8,503 nucleotides of DNA from an uncultured Collinsella sp. Lineage in GTDB: Bacteria; Actinomycetota; Coriobacteriia; Coriobacteriales; Coriobacteriaceae. A program made the position numbers and the translations under genes. The stretch is from assembly GCA_900549195.1 (NCBI GenBank), contig URNK01000071.1, positions 1-8,503 of the forward strand, in the 5' to 3' direction. Below the pieces are notes generated by a model. It searched no databases and was not told the DNA's origin. It saw nothing but the letters and a program-made list of their open reading frames with translations. Positions 1 to 5,814 of this stretch are shown piece by piece; within the stretch, counting starts at the first letter, position 1; each line of letters begins with the position of its first letter.

Positions 1-438
1 GCCGGCATGCATCACGATGACGCCGCAGGTGCTCGTCTTAACAAACTCGACCATCTTGGGATCGGTGAAGCCGGTCACGTCGTTGACGATCGAGGCGCCG
101 CAGCGCACGGCCGCCTTGGCAACCGCCACATGACGCGTGTCGATCGAGACGATGGCGCCCTCCTTGGCCAGCGCGCGAACCACGGGCAGCACGCGGCGAG
201 CCTCCTCGTCGGGGTTGACCGGGGTAAAACCAGGGCGCGTGGACTCGCCGCCCACGTCGATGATGTCGGCGCCGGCGTCGAGCATCGCTAGGCCGTACTC
301 GATGGCGGCGTCCGGGTCGAAGTGCTCCCCGCCATCGCTAAACGAATCGGGCGTCACGTTGAGGACGCCCATGATGCGCGGACGGTCAAAGCTGAGCTCG
401 TACTTTCCGCACCGCCATGTCTTGCTGTCGTTCGCCAT
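1..438 (-). CDS. folP: Dihydropteroate synthase, N-terminal 146 residues (cut by the window edge)
   Basis: Cytosolic enzyme of folate synthesis. It condenses 6-hydroxymethyl-dihydropterin pyrophosphate with p-aminobenzoate to give dihydropteroate, and it is the target of sulfonamides. Translating the minus strand from the ATG at 438 gives 146 open residues reaching base 1, roughly the first half of a usual ~270-residue protein. Both family signatures are present: IMGVLNVTPDSFSDGG at residues 22-37 (Asn27 is the expected metal ligand) and GADIIDVGGESTRPG at 56-70. SIDTR (98-102), the ND pair of the pterin pocket (119-120) and VMHAG at the cut end also fit. The start is fixed by a perfect AGGAGG (445-450) six bases upstream. 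The gene follows the sirtuin gene on the same strand after 95 bases and probably has its own promoter. Nothing looks broken. The C-terminal half, with the Lys-x-x-Arg substrate region, lies outside the window. Confidence 0.95.
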   Translation of the reverse strand, partial: MANDSKTWRCGKYELSFDRPRIMGVLNVTPDSFSDGGEHFDPDAAIEYGLAMLDAGADIIDVGGESTRPGFTPVNPDEEARRVLPVVRALAKEGAIVSIDTRHVAVAKAAVRCGASIVNDVTGFTDPKMVEFVKTSTCGVIVMHAG

Positions 439-460
439 GAACATCCTCCTAAAATGCCCA

Positions 461-488
461 CGCCGCCGAGCTTGGGGAGCTGGCGGCG
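461..488 (-). promoter_or_regulatory. Hairpin in the folP leader, just upstream of the ribosome binding site
   Basis: The arms at 461-467 and 482-488 (CGCCGCC/GGCGGCG) pair perfectly. Inside them AGCT (469-472) pairs with AGCT (478-481), with G468 bulged and a 5-base loop, for 11 base pairs in total. On the minus-strand RNA it ends 10 bases before AGGAGG. No U-tract follows directly (the next bases are TGGGCATTTT), so it is a poor intrinsic terminator for the sirtuin gene. It could be a leader structure affecting folP expression. Its function is inferred only. Confidence 0.4.
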
Positions 489-513
489 GGGTCGCTTTGC
501 ACTCAGTCTTTCT

Positions 514-527
514 ATTGTATCCGCGCG
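514..527 (-). promoter_or_regulatory. Candidate folP promoter (-10 region)
   Basis: On the minus strand the block reads CGCGCGGATACAAT, and the TACAAT at 514-519 matches a sigma-70 -10 box at 5 of 6 positions. It lies about 75 bases upstream of the folP start, in the gap after the sirtuin stop. The -35 is weak: the best candidate is TTGCGT at 539-544 with a long 19-base spacer. A 13-of-14 match to this block precedes prs (7361-7374), which strengthens the call. Confidence 0.45.
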
Positions 528-533
528 CGCGGG

Positions 534-1286
534 CTAGAACGCAAACGCGGCCGCGATGTCGCAAGAAATCAGCAGGTCGGCATTTGCATCCTGATCGGTG
601 GGAGCAAGGTTGCATATAGCCAGCGTATCGCCGGTAAAGTAACGCGTAAGGCCTGCCGCCGGATACACCACGAGCGAGGTCCCGCCCACAATGAGGGCAT
701 CGGCCGCGGCGATGGCGGCAACGGCACCGGTCAGCACGTGCTCGTCGAGCGGCTCCTCGTAGAGCACTACATCGGGCTTGATGCGGCCGCCGCACGCGGG
801 GCACGCAGGCACGCCCGCGGCGTCCTCGTGCTCGCGCGAGCAAATCCACTCGGCGCTATAGACCGCGCTACACGACTGGCAAATGTTGCGATGGACCGAT
901 CCGTGCAGCTCAAACACGCGCCGTGAGCCGGCCATCTGATGCAGGCCGTCGATATTTTGCGTCACCACGGCATTTAGCTTGCCGGCGCGCTCCAGCTCGG
1001 CCAGCTTGGTGTGGCAGCGATTGGGCTTGGCGCCAAGCGCGATCATCTTGGTGCGGTAGAAGTCGAAGAACTCGGCCGGATGCGCCTCGTAAAAGCTATG
1101 CGACAGCATGGTCTCGGGCGGATAGGCAAACTGCTGGTGATACAGGCCGTCCACGCTGCGGAAATCGGGGATGCCACTTGCCGTGGAAACACCAGCGCCG
1201 CCAAAGAAGACCACGCGCTTGTGGGTGTCAAACAGATCCGCCAGCGCGGCGGAGGCCTGCCTGGGGTCCGATATTGCCTGCGTCAT
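534..1286 (-). CDS. Sirtuin-family NAD-dependent protein deacylase
   Basis: A cytosolic Sir2 enzyme of 250 residues. It removes acyl groups from lysines while splitting NAD+ to nicotinamide and O-acyl-ADP-ribose. Visible hallmarks are the NAD-binding motif GAGVSTASGIPDFR (residues 30-43), TQNIDGLH (109-116), catalytic His128 in ELHGS, a zinc site of Cys136, Cys139, Cys162 and Cys165, and the Rossmann motif GGTSLVVYP (201-209). The start at 1286 is chosen because GGAGG (1293-1297) sits six bases upstream. An in-frame ATG 16 codons earlier lacks such a site and would add a basic tail. The length and motifs resemble the small bacterial sirtuins such as the Thermotoga enzyme. The Tyr-x-x-Arg pair typical of succinyl/malonyl-removing sirtuins (SIRT5, CobB) is not evident: the segment reads FFDFYRTK (73-80). 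Deacetylase activity is therefore the likelier one. The gene is divergent from xth and upstream of folP, and neither neighbour reveals its targets. Confidence 0.93.
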   Translation of the reverse strand: MTQAISDPRQASAALADLFDTHKRVVFFGGAGVSTASGIPDFRSVDGLYHQQFAYPPETMLSHSFYEAHPAEFFDFYRTKMIALGAKPNRCHTKLAELERAGKLNAVVTQNIDGLHQMAGSRRVFELHGSVHRNICQSCSAVYSAEWICSREHEDAAGVPACPACGGRIKPDVVLYEEPLDEHVLTGAVAAIAAADALIVGGTSLVVYPAAGLTRYFTGDTLAICNLAPTDQDANADLLISCDIAAAFAF

Positions 1287-1399
1287 ATGAGTCCTCCGTC
1301 CGTGTCTCCGGGACGGCGGCGTTCGCACTATCACTCGCGGACTCCGCCCCGCTCTTGTTGCGTTAATCTTAAGCCTGCCAACCCCGTCGAAAGGACACC

Positions 1400-2218
1400 A
1401 TGCCTCAGACTTACACTTTCGCCTCGTGGAACGTCAACGGCCTGCGCGCCGTGCTCAAAAAGGACCCGAGCTTTATCCAGATCGCGCAAGAACTCGACGT
1501 CGATATCCTGGCGCTGCAAGAGACCAAGCTGCAGGAGGGCCAGGTCGATATCGACCTGGCCGGCTATCACCAAACCTGGAGCTACGCCGAGCGCAAGGGC
1601 TACTCGGGCACCGCGGTCTTTAGCCGCCAGGAACCGCTGCGCGTACTGCGCGCCGATGCGCTGCTGCCCTACGCCGGCGAGGGCGAGGCGGCCGAGCTCG
1701 TCGCCCAAGCCGCAACCGAGGGCCGCGTCTGCGCGTTGGAGTTCGACAAGTTCTGGTTTGTGGATGTCTACACTCCCAACGCGCAAAACGAACTCGCCCG
1801 CATCGACGTGCGCATGGCCTGGGATGATGCCTATCGCGGCTTTTTGAGCGCGCTTGAGCGCGAGAGCGGCAAACCCGTCGTGACCTGCGGCGACTTTAAC
1901 GTAGCGCACGAGGAGATCGACCTTAAGAACCCCAAGTCCAACCGCGGCAACGCCGGCTTTTCGGACGAAGAACGCGGCAAGTTTACCGAGCTGCTCAACG
2001 CCGGCTTTACCGATACCTGGCGCACGGCTAATCCAGACGTCGAGGGCGTCTACAGCTGGTGGAGCTATCGCTTTAATGCCCGCAAGAACAACGCCGGCTG
2101 GCGCATCGATTACTTCTTGGTAAGTGATTCAATCGCCAATACCGTGCGCGACACCGATATCCGCGGCGACATCTTTGGCAGCGACCACTGCCCCGTCACC
2201 CTCACGCTAGAGCTCTAG
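1400..2218 (+). CDS. xth: Exodeoxyribonuclease III (Mg-dependent AP endonuclease / 3'-exonuclease)
   Basis: Base-excision-repair nuclease of 272 residues, the full family length. It cuts the backbone 5' of abasic sites and clears blocked 3' ends. The EEP-fold catalytic set is complete: N11 in SWNVNGLRA, metal ligand E41 in LALQETKL, Y124 in VYTPNA, D165 and N167 in GDFNVAHEEIDL, W234-R-I-D237 in GWRIDYFLVS, and the terminal S261-D262-H263 in GSDHCPV. Overall it looks like the ExoA/XthA type. The start is supported by AAAGGA (1390-1395) four bases upstream and by the canonical N-terminal beta strand beginning at residue 5. The gene is monocistronic. It diverges from the sirtuin gene across 113 bases, in which I found no convincing promoter hexamers, and converges on the ECF operon. 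Confidence 0.96.
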   Translation: MPQTYTFASWNVNGLRAVLKKDPSFIQIAQELDVDILALQETKLQEGQVDIDLAGYHQTWSYAERKGYSGTAVFSRQEPLRVLRADALLPYAGEGEAAELVAQAATEGRVCALEFDKFWFVDVYTPNAQNELARIDVRMAWDDAYRGFLSALERESGKPVVTCGDFNVAHEEIDLKNPKSNRGNAGFSDEERGKFTELLNAGFTDTWRTANPDVEGVYSWWSYRFNARKNNAGWRIDYFLVSDSIANTVRDTDIRGDIFGSDHCPVTLTLEL

Positions 2219-2233
2219 CCCCAAGTAATTCCT

Positions 2234-2273
2234 GGGGGACAGAGGAAAACAAATCATGTGACCCCTCTCCCCC
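2234..2273. repeat. Bulged G/C-rich inverted repeat after xth
   Basis: The left arm GGGGGACAGAGG (2234-2245) pairs with CCTCTCCCCC (2264-2273), with a two-base CA bulge, giving 10 base pairs and an 18-base loop. It lies 16 bases after the xth stop. No T-run follows, so it is not a textbook terminator, although it could slow polymerase. GGGGACAG-type hairpins of this style resemble dispersed REP-like sequences. That family assignment is an inference not tested here. Confidence 0.4.
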
Positions 2274-2279
2274 TATAAG

Positions 2280-2342
2280 TTGCGGTGGAATAGTTCCTGT
2301 TTGGGCAGCAAATAGCCAAAAACGAGAACTATTCCACCGCAA
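2280..2342. repeat. 63-base palindromic element with a perfect 17-bp stem
   Basis: TTGCGGTGGAATAGTTC (2280-2296) is perfectly complementary to GAACTATTCCACCGCAA (2326-2342). Past a G-G mismatch, A2277-A2278 pair with T2344-T2345. Inside, GTTTGG (2299-2304) can partly pair with CCAAAAAC (2316-2323), leaving a loop of about 11 bases. It lies midway between the convergent ends of xth (2218) and the ECF S gene (2367). There it could block read-through in both directions, or be a copy of a dispersed palindromic repeat. There is no coding potential in 2219-2366. Confidence 0.75.
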
Positions 2343-2366
2343 GTTCGTGAGGGAACGCGAAATGCC

Positions 2367-3080
2367 TTACAGCCCGTATTTCACGACGACACGGTTGATG
2401 CGGCGACACCAGGGCTTGTACAGAGCGGCCAAAAACACACAGGTCGCAAGGCCATGCGTAATATCGAACGGCACCGCCGTCGCAAGACGCGCCGCGGCAC
2501 CCGCCCAGGTGAGCGGCTGCACAAAACCGATGATGTCATACGCGTTGATCACGACGCCATAGAGCAAGCCCGAGGCAAAGCCATACGCCAGCAGCGCCGG
2601 CATGCGCACGGTGCCATCGGCGCGATCAAAAGCGCCCGCATGCGCCAGCGCGCCGCCAACATAGCCAACCAGGCCCCAGGCATACATCTGCCACGGCGTC
2701 CACATGCCCTGCCCAAAAAAGAAATTGCTGGTCAGCGCCGCCAGCGCGCCGACCATGAAGCCGTTGCGTCGGCCCAACGTCGCCCCCGCGATAATAGCGA
2801 TGGCGCTCACGGGTTTAAAGTCGGGAATGGGGCCAAACAAGATGCGCCCCGCCGCGGCCAACGCCGCCAAAACCAGCGTTGGCATAATCTGGCGCAGGCC
2901 AGGTCGCGACGCCTCGTAGCCCGCAAAGAACAGCGCGAGCACCAGCGCCACCACGACAAGCATGGCAAGCGCCGCCTGCTCAACGCCCGCCAGCAACGCC
3001 GCAGCCATCACCGCTGGCACCGCCAGCAGCAGCGGGATCTCCAGTTTTGCGAGTAGGCGCGCGACGCGATAATCCGTCAT
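2367..3080 (-). CDS. ECF transporter substrate-binding membrane subunit (S component), substrate unknown
   Basis: Integral membrane protein of 237 residues, last gene of the ECF operon. It would capture a vitamin-type substrate and dock onto the T subunit. It is almost wholly hydrophobic. The conserved-looking core is GPIPDFKPVSAI (83-94), then a Gly-rich helix around TLGRRNGFMVGALAA (101-115), then SNFFFGQGMWTPWQM (118-132). This pattern is typical of a vitamin-transport S-component group. The first ~55 residues add two hydrophobic segments (about 14-32 and 35-54) ahead of the usual six-helix core, which explains the length above the common 170-200. The ATG at 3080 is chosen because it falls four bases after the ATPase stop. 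Earlier in-frame starts would overlap that gene, and there is only a weak Shine-Dalgarno, so translational coupling is likely. No specificity residues were recognised. Cobalamin or a related compound is possible but unproven. Confidence 0.85.
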   Translation of the reverse strand: MTDYRVARLLAKLEIPLLLAVPAVMAAALLAGVEQAALAMLVVVALVLALFFAGYEASRPGLRQIMPTLVLAALAAAGRILFGPIPDFKPVSAIAIIAGATLGRRNGFMVGALAALTSNFFFGQGMWTPWQMYAWGLVGYVGGALAHAGAFDRADGTVRMPALLAYGFASGLLYGVVINAYDIIGFVQPLTWAGAAARLATAVPFDITHGLATCVFLAALYKPWCRRINRVVVKYGL

Positions 3081-3084
3081 CCCA

Positions 3085-4728
3085 TCACGCCCTGTAAAAC
3101 ACGTTGTCGGCAAAGAAGTCGGCCGGCGGCTCCATGCAGGCAATCTCACCGTCAAACATCATGGCGACGTCGTCGGCTACCTGCTCGGCAAAGTCCAAAT
3201 CGTGCGTAGCCATGATGACGGTGCCGCCAGCCTTCGCATGGTCACGCAGGGCGCGGGCGATGGTGCGGCGACTCTCCAGGTCCAAGCCCTTCGTGGGCTC
3301 GTCAAGCAGCAGCAGCTCGGGGCCGATCAGCAGCAGCTTTGCCAGTGCGAGCAGCTGGCGCTGTCCGCCCGAGAGGTCGTAGGGGTGGCGCGTCTCCAGG
3401 CCGTCCAGCCCCAAGCTCGCCGCGCGCTCCCGCGCCACGGTCTCGTCATATCCGCAGGCTGAAGCCCATTCCATCAGCTCGTCGCACACCGTCTCGGCAA
3501 CCAGCAATGCTTTGGGATTCTGAGGCAGCAACGCCGCCGAGGCCGCTCCGCGCACCATGCGGCCGCGCTGCAGCTTGGCGGTCTTCGCCAGCACCGAGAG
3601 CATCGTCGACTTACCGCATCCGTTGCCGCCCACGATCGCATGCACCGCACCGGCCGAAAACGACGCATCGAGCCCACGCAACACCCAGCCGGACGCTCGA
3701 TCGTAGCGAAACCAACCTTCCGACAGGGTGGTAGCCGACCCAGCGTGCATTTTTTGGAGTATTCTGCTTCCATCCGTGCGCGAGAAGGCTTCCAAGCCGT
3801 TCTCGAGCGACGTTTGCGCCACAAATTCGGACGATTTGTCCAATTCCAAACTTTTTTTCGCGCTCGATACGCCCCCGGGCGGCTCCAGAGAGCCCAAATT
3901 GTCCTCACGCCTGCTGAATACTCCGTTTTTTGCACATCGGATGGCACCCCACCCCAACGTGTCATCGGAAAACAGCGATTCTCGGCGTCCCAAAGATGCC
4001 ATATCCGCCGCCTCGTGCACGCGGCCATCCTCAATCCGGTACGCACACGTCGCGTATTCGAGCATTGGGCGCGGCTGATGCGTCGCCACAACAACCGTGC
4101 AGCCCAGCTCGCGATTCACACGAAACAGCGCGTGCAGAAAATTCTTCTCGGCAACGGGATCGAGCTGAGACGTGGGCTCGTCGAGTAACAGCACACGCGG
4201 ACGCAGCGCCAGAACGGCGGCAAGCGACAGCAGCTGCTTGCGGCCACCCGAAAGCGTATCGGTATCGCGATGAAGCCAGTCCTCCAGACCAAAGAAATAG
4301 CTGGTCTCGGCAACACGGCGGCGCATCTCGTCGCGCGACATGCCTAAGTTTTCCAGGCCAAACGCCATCTCGTGCCACACGGTCTCGCACACAATCTGGT
4401 TCTCGGGATCCTGGAACACGTAGCCCACGCGCTCCGCAGACGCGCGCACGTCCATGTCGGCAACGTTCTCGCCCAGCACGCGCATATCGCCAGTGCGCTC
4501 GCCCGCCGGAGCAATCTCGGGCTTGAGCAGCGACAGCAGCGTCGACTTACCCGATCCGGTACCGCCGACAAGCAGCGCAAATGCACCTTGGGGAACAGAC
4601 CAGTCGAGCCCCTCGAGCACCGCAGCATCGGCCCCGGGGTAGGCAAAGCTCAGGCTCCGCACCTCAATCGCCGGCATATCCGGGCCGCACGCCGCGCCTG
4701 ACACCGGGCCCCTATCCAACCGAGCCAT
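3085..4728 (-). CDS. ECF transporter ATPase with two fused ABC domains
   Basis: Cytoplasmic energy subunit of 547 residues. The two ATPases of an ECF transporter, usually separate EcfA1 and EcfA2, lie in one chain. Domain 1 (about 20-245) has Walker A GGTGSGKST (55-63), Q-loop Gln106, signature LSGGRKQ (159-165), Walker B VLLLDEPTS (179-187) with Glu184, and switch His217. Domain 2 (about 338-540) has Walker A GGNGCGKST (367-375), Gln403, signature LSGGQRQ (452-458), Walker B LLLLDEPTK (472-480) with Glu477, and His509. Both sites look active. The linker (about 246-337) is unusually long. Residues 265-328 are encoded by a lower-GC segment with terminal inverted repeats, so they are probably not part of the ancestral protein. 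The start ATG overlaps the ecfT stop by one base (TGATG), with an AAGAGG about eight bases upstream, indicating tight coupling. Confidence 0.94.
   Translation of the reverse strand: MARLDRGPVSGAACGPDMPAIEVRSLSFAYPGADAAVLEGLDWSVPQGAFALLVGGTGSGKSTLLSLLKPEIAPAGERTGDMRVLGENVADMDVRASAERVGYVFQDPENQIVCETVWHEMAFGLENLGMSRDEMRRRVAETSYFFGLEDWLHRDTDTLSGGRKQLLSLAAVLALRPRVLLLDEPTSQLDPVAEKNFLHALFRVNRELGCTVVVATHQPRPMLEYATCAYRIEDGRVHEAADMASLGRRESLFSDDTLGWGAIRCAKNGVFSRREDNLGSLEPPGGVSSAKKSLELDKSSEFVAQTSLENGLEAFSRTDGSRILQKMHAGSATTLSEGWFRYDRASGWVLRGLDASFSAGAVHAIVGGNGCGKSTMLSVLAKTAKLQRGRMVRGAASAALLPQNPKALLVAETVCDELMEWASACGYDETVARERAASLGLDGLETRHPYDLSGGQRQLLALAKLLLIGPELLLLDEPTKGLDLESRRTIARALRDHAKAGGTVIMATHDLDFAEQVADDVAMMFDGEIACMEPPADFFADNVFYRA
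3746..3934. repeat. 189-bp MITE-like element with terminal inverted repeats, in frame within the ATPase linker
   Basis: The left end (3746-3767) reads TGCA, six T, GGAGTATTC, T, GC. The right end (3913-3934), reverse-complemented, reads TGCA, AAAAAC, GGAGTATTC, A, GC. The outer four and the nine-base core are therefore exact inverted repeats with identical spacing. By hand count the segment is about 52% G+C, while the flanking coding DNA is clearly richer, and it contains a run of seven T. Internal hairpins include GGCTC/GAGCC within about 3881-3894 and GGAC/GTCC near 3829-3840. Its length is exactly 63 codons and both strands of the ATPase frame stay open. It encodes a polar stretch (residues 265-328) with no recognisable domain. 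No clear target duplication was seen beyond the palindromic TGCA at each end. Mobility is inferred from structure only. Confidence 0.6.
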
Positions 4729-5606
4729 CAGCCGAACCTCTTCTCATCGATCGCATGTAACACACAGGGCAGCACCATCCAGGCAGCGTACACGACATAG
4801 CCCAGCCACGGCGCCGGCACCGAAAGCTGCGGGTAAAACGAATACTGCGTTGTCGCGGTCCATGCCACTGCCACCGCGGCGGCACCAAACAGCGCGAGCC
4901 CGACCAGCGCGGCAACGTCGCTGCGCCCCAGTCGATACCGCGCGTACGTCGTACGGCGCGACGCAGCACCCCACCCGCGCGAGCGCATGGCATCCGCGCG
5001 CTCAAGCGAATCTTCCATGCCCCAGCCCATCAGCACGCTCGACGCCCGCAGGCGCGATCGCACGGGATCGGTGGGCGCACGCCCCGGTACATCAATCGCA
5101 TCCTGCACCGCCAGTACCGTGCGGCCGCGGCGCAAAAACTGTGGGATAAGCCGCATACACATCGAAATCATGAGTGCGATCACCGGCGCGGCGTTGCCCA
5201 ACAGTGCAAGCACCTTGTCGTATTCGAGCATCGACGCCGCCGCCTCAAACCACAGCACGCTCGCCACAAACAGCCCGCCCATGCACAGGCCGTAAACCAT
5301 GCTCTCTAGATACACCGCACGCATGCCAATACGAAACAGCTCCGTCGAACCCGAAGCGCTAAACAGCGGATTGACCAGCGCGATAATCAAAATCACCGAC
5401 AGCTGCCAGCGAAGCGCCCCCAACGTGCGCGCAGCGCCGCGCGTCGCAAGCCCGTACGCCAGCCCGCCCGCAAGCGACAGCGCGATCAGCACCGGTTGCA
5501 TCGAGAACATGGTGAGCCCCAGCGTCAACGCCATGTAGAACGCCGGCACCGCCGGATGCGACATCGAAAATGCCGCGACGGGTTCGTTGCCCGATTCCTC
5601 TCGCAT
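4728..5606 (-). CDS. ecfT: ECF transporter transmembrane coupling subunit (T component, CbiQ/EcfT family)
   Basis: Membrane scaffold that links the S component to the ATPases, 292 residues from the chosen start. Hydrophobic helices lie near 22-52, 66-80, 98-118, 132-155, 229-250 and 266-286. The family's cytoplasmic coupling region is clear: RLIPQFLRRGR (152-162), then ERADAMRSRGWG (202-213), whose Ala-Met-Arg-Ser-Arg-Gly core is the ATPase-contacting motif of T subunits. The HPAV...MFSMQP pattern (17-38) is also family-like. The frame stays open 60 codons further upstream to 5786, but that part is Arg/Leu-rich, lacks family character and overlaps the promoter. The ATG at 5606 (or a GTG at 5615) is preferred, although neither has a strong ribosome binding site. 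This is the first gene of the T-A-S operon. It is dedicated to its own S gene here, which suggests a stand-alone rather than shared ECF module. Confidence 0.9.
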   Translation of the reverse strand: MREESGNEPVAAFSMSHPAVPAFYMALTLGLTMFSMQPVLIALSLAGGLAYGLATRGAARTLGALRWQLSVILIIALVNPLFSASGSTELFRIGMRAVYLESMVYGLCMGGLFVASVLWFEAAASMLEYDKVLALLGNAAPVIALMISMCMRLIPQFLRRGRTVLAVQDAIDVPGRAPTDPVRSRLRASSVLMGWGMEDSLERADAMRSRGWGAASRRTTYARYRLGRSDVAALVGLALFGAAAVAVAWTATTQYSFYPQLSVPAPWLGYVVYAAWMVLPCVLHAIDEKRFG

Positions 5607-5753
5607 GATATCCACGGGCGCCCCCGTCCCCTCGCTCAAACGACAGCTTCGCAGCACCGCCAACGCTGCACGCAAGCAGCGCAAACGCCACGCCGGCGGC
5701 GCAAGCCTCAACCGCCGCAAACCAATCGTTACGCGCTCAACATATGCCTGCGG

Positions 5754-5782
5754 TATCATATTGCGCCGTGTATCGTTTCCAA
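5754..5782. promoter_or_regulatory. Candidate divergent promoters for the ECF operon and glmU with overlapping -10 boxes
   Basis: Minus strand: TTGGAA (5777-5782), a 16-base spacer and TATGAT (5755-5760) form a plausible sigma-70 promoter. It would give an ecfT leader of about 140 bases. Plus strand: TATCAT (5754-5759) is a possible glmU -10 box with only a weak -35 (TTACGC, 5729-5734, 19-base spacer). The leader 5607-5748 contains a GCGGCG/CGCCGC hairpin (5696-5701 with 5713-5718). No recognisable cobalamin, FMN or TPP riboswitch motif was seen. Confidence 0.4.
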
Positions 5783-5814
5783 ACACACGTCTCTATAACG
5801 TAACAGGAGATCAC

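Noticed and set aside
923..1366. A plus-strand open frame opposite the sirtuin gene
   Set aside because: Arg/Ala/Ser-rich composition typical of an antisense shadow. The minus-strand sirtuin has complete motifs and a good ribosome site.
3640..4188. A plus-strand gene inside the inserted element of the ATPase
   Set aside because: The frame starts and ends outside the element, has no ribosome site or recognisable protein features, and opposes a well-supported ABC ATPase. No transposase-like coding was seen.
5359..5691. A small minus-strand frame beginning VAFALLACSVGG, resembling a lipoprotein signal peptide, in the ecfT leader
   Set aside because: It runs out of frame through the well-supported ecfT coding region, becomes Arg/Gly-rich, and has no ribosome site. 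The lipobox-like LLAC is most likely chance.
5607..5754. Possible vitamin riboswitch ahead of the ECF operon
   Set aside because: I looked for cobalamin, FMN and TPP core motifs on the minus strand and found none. Only a short G/C hairpin is visible.
5607..5786. A 60-residue N-terminal extension of the ECF T subunit
   Set aside because: The frame is open, but the extension is Arg/Leu-rich without family similarity, and its start would lie upstream of the best promoter candidate. The conserved protein begins near residue 61.
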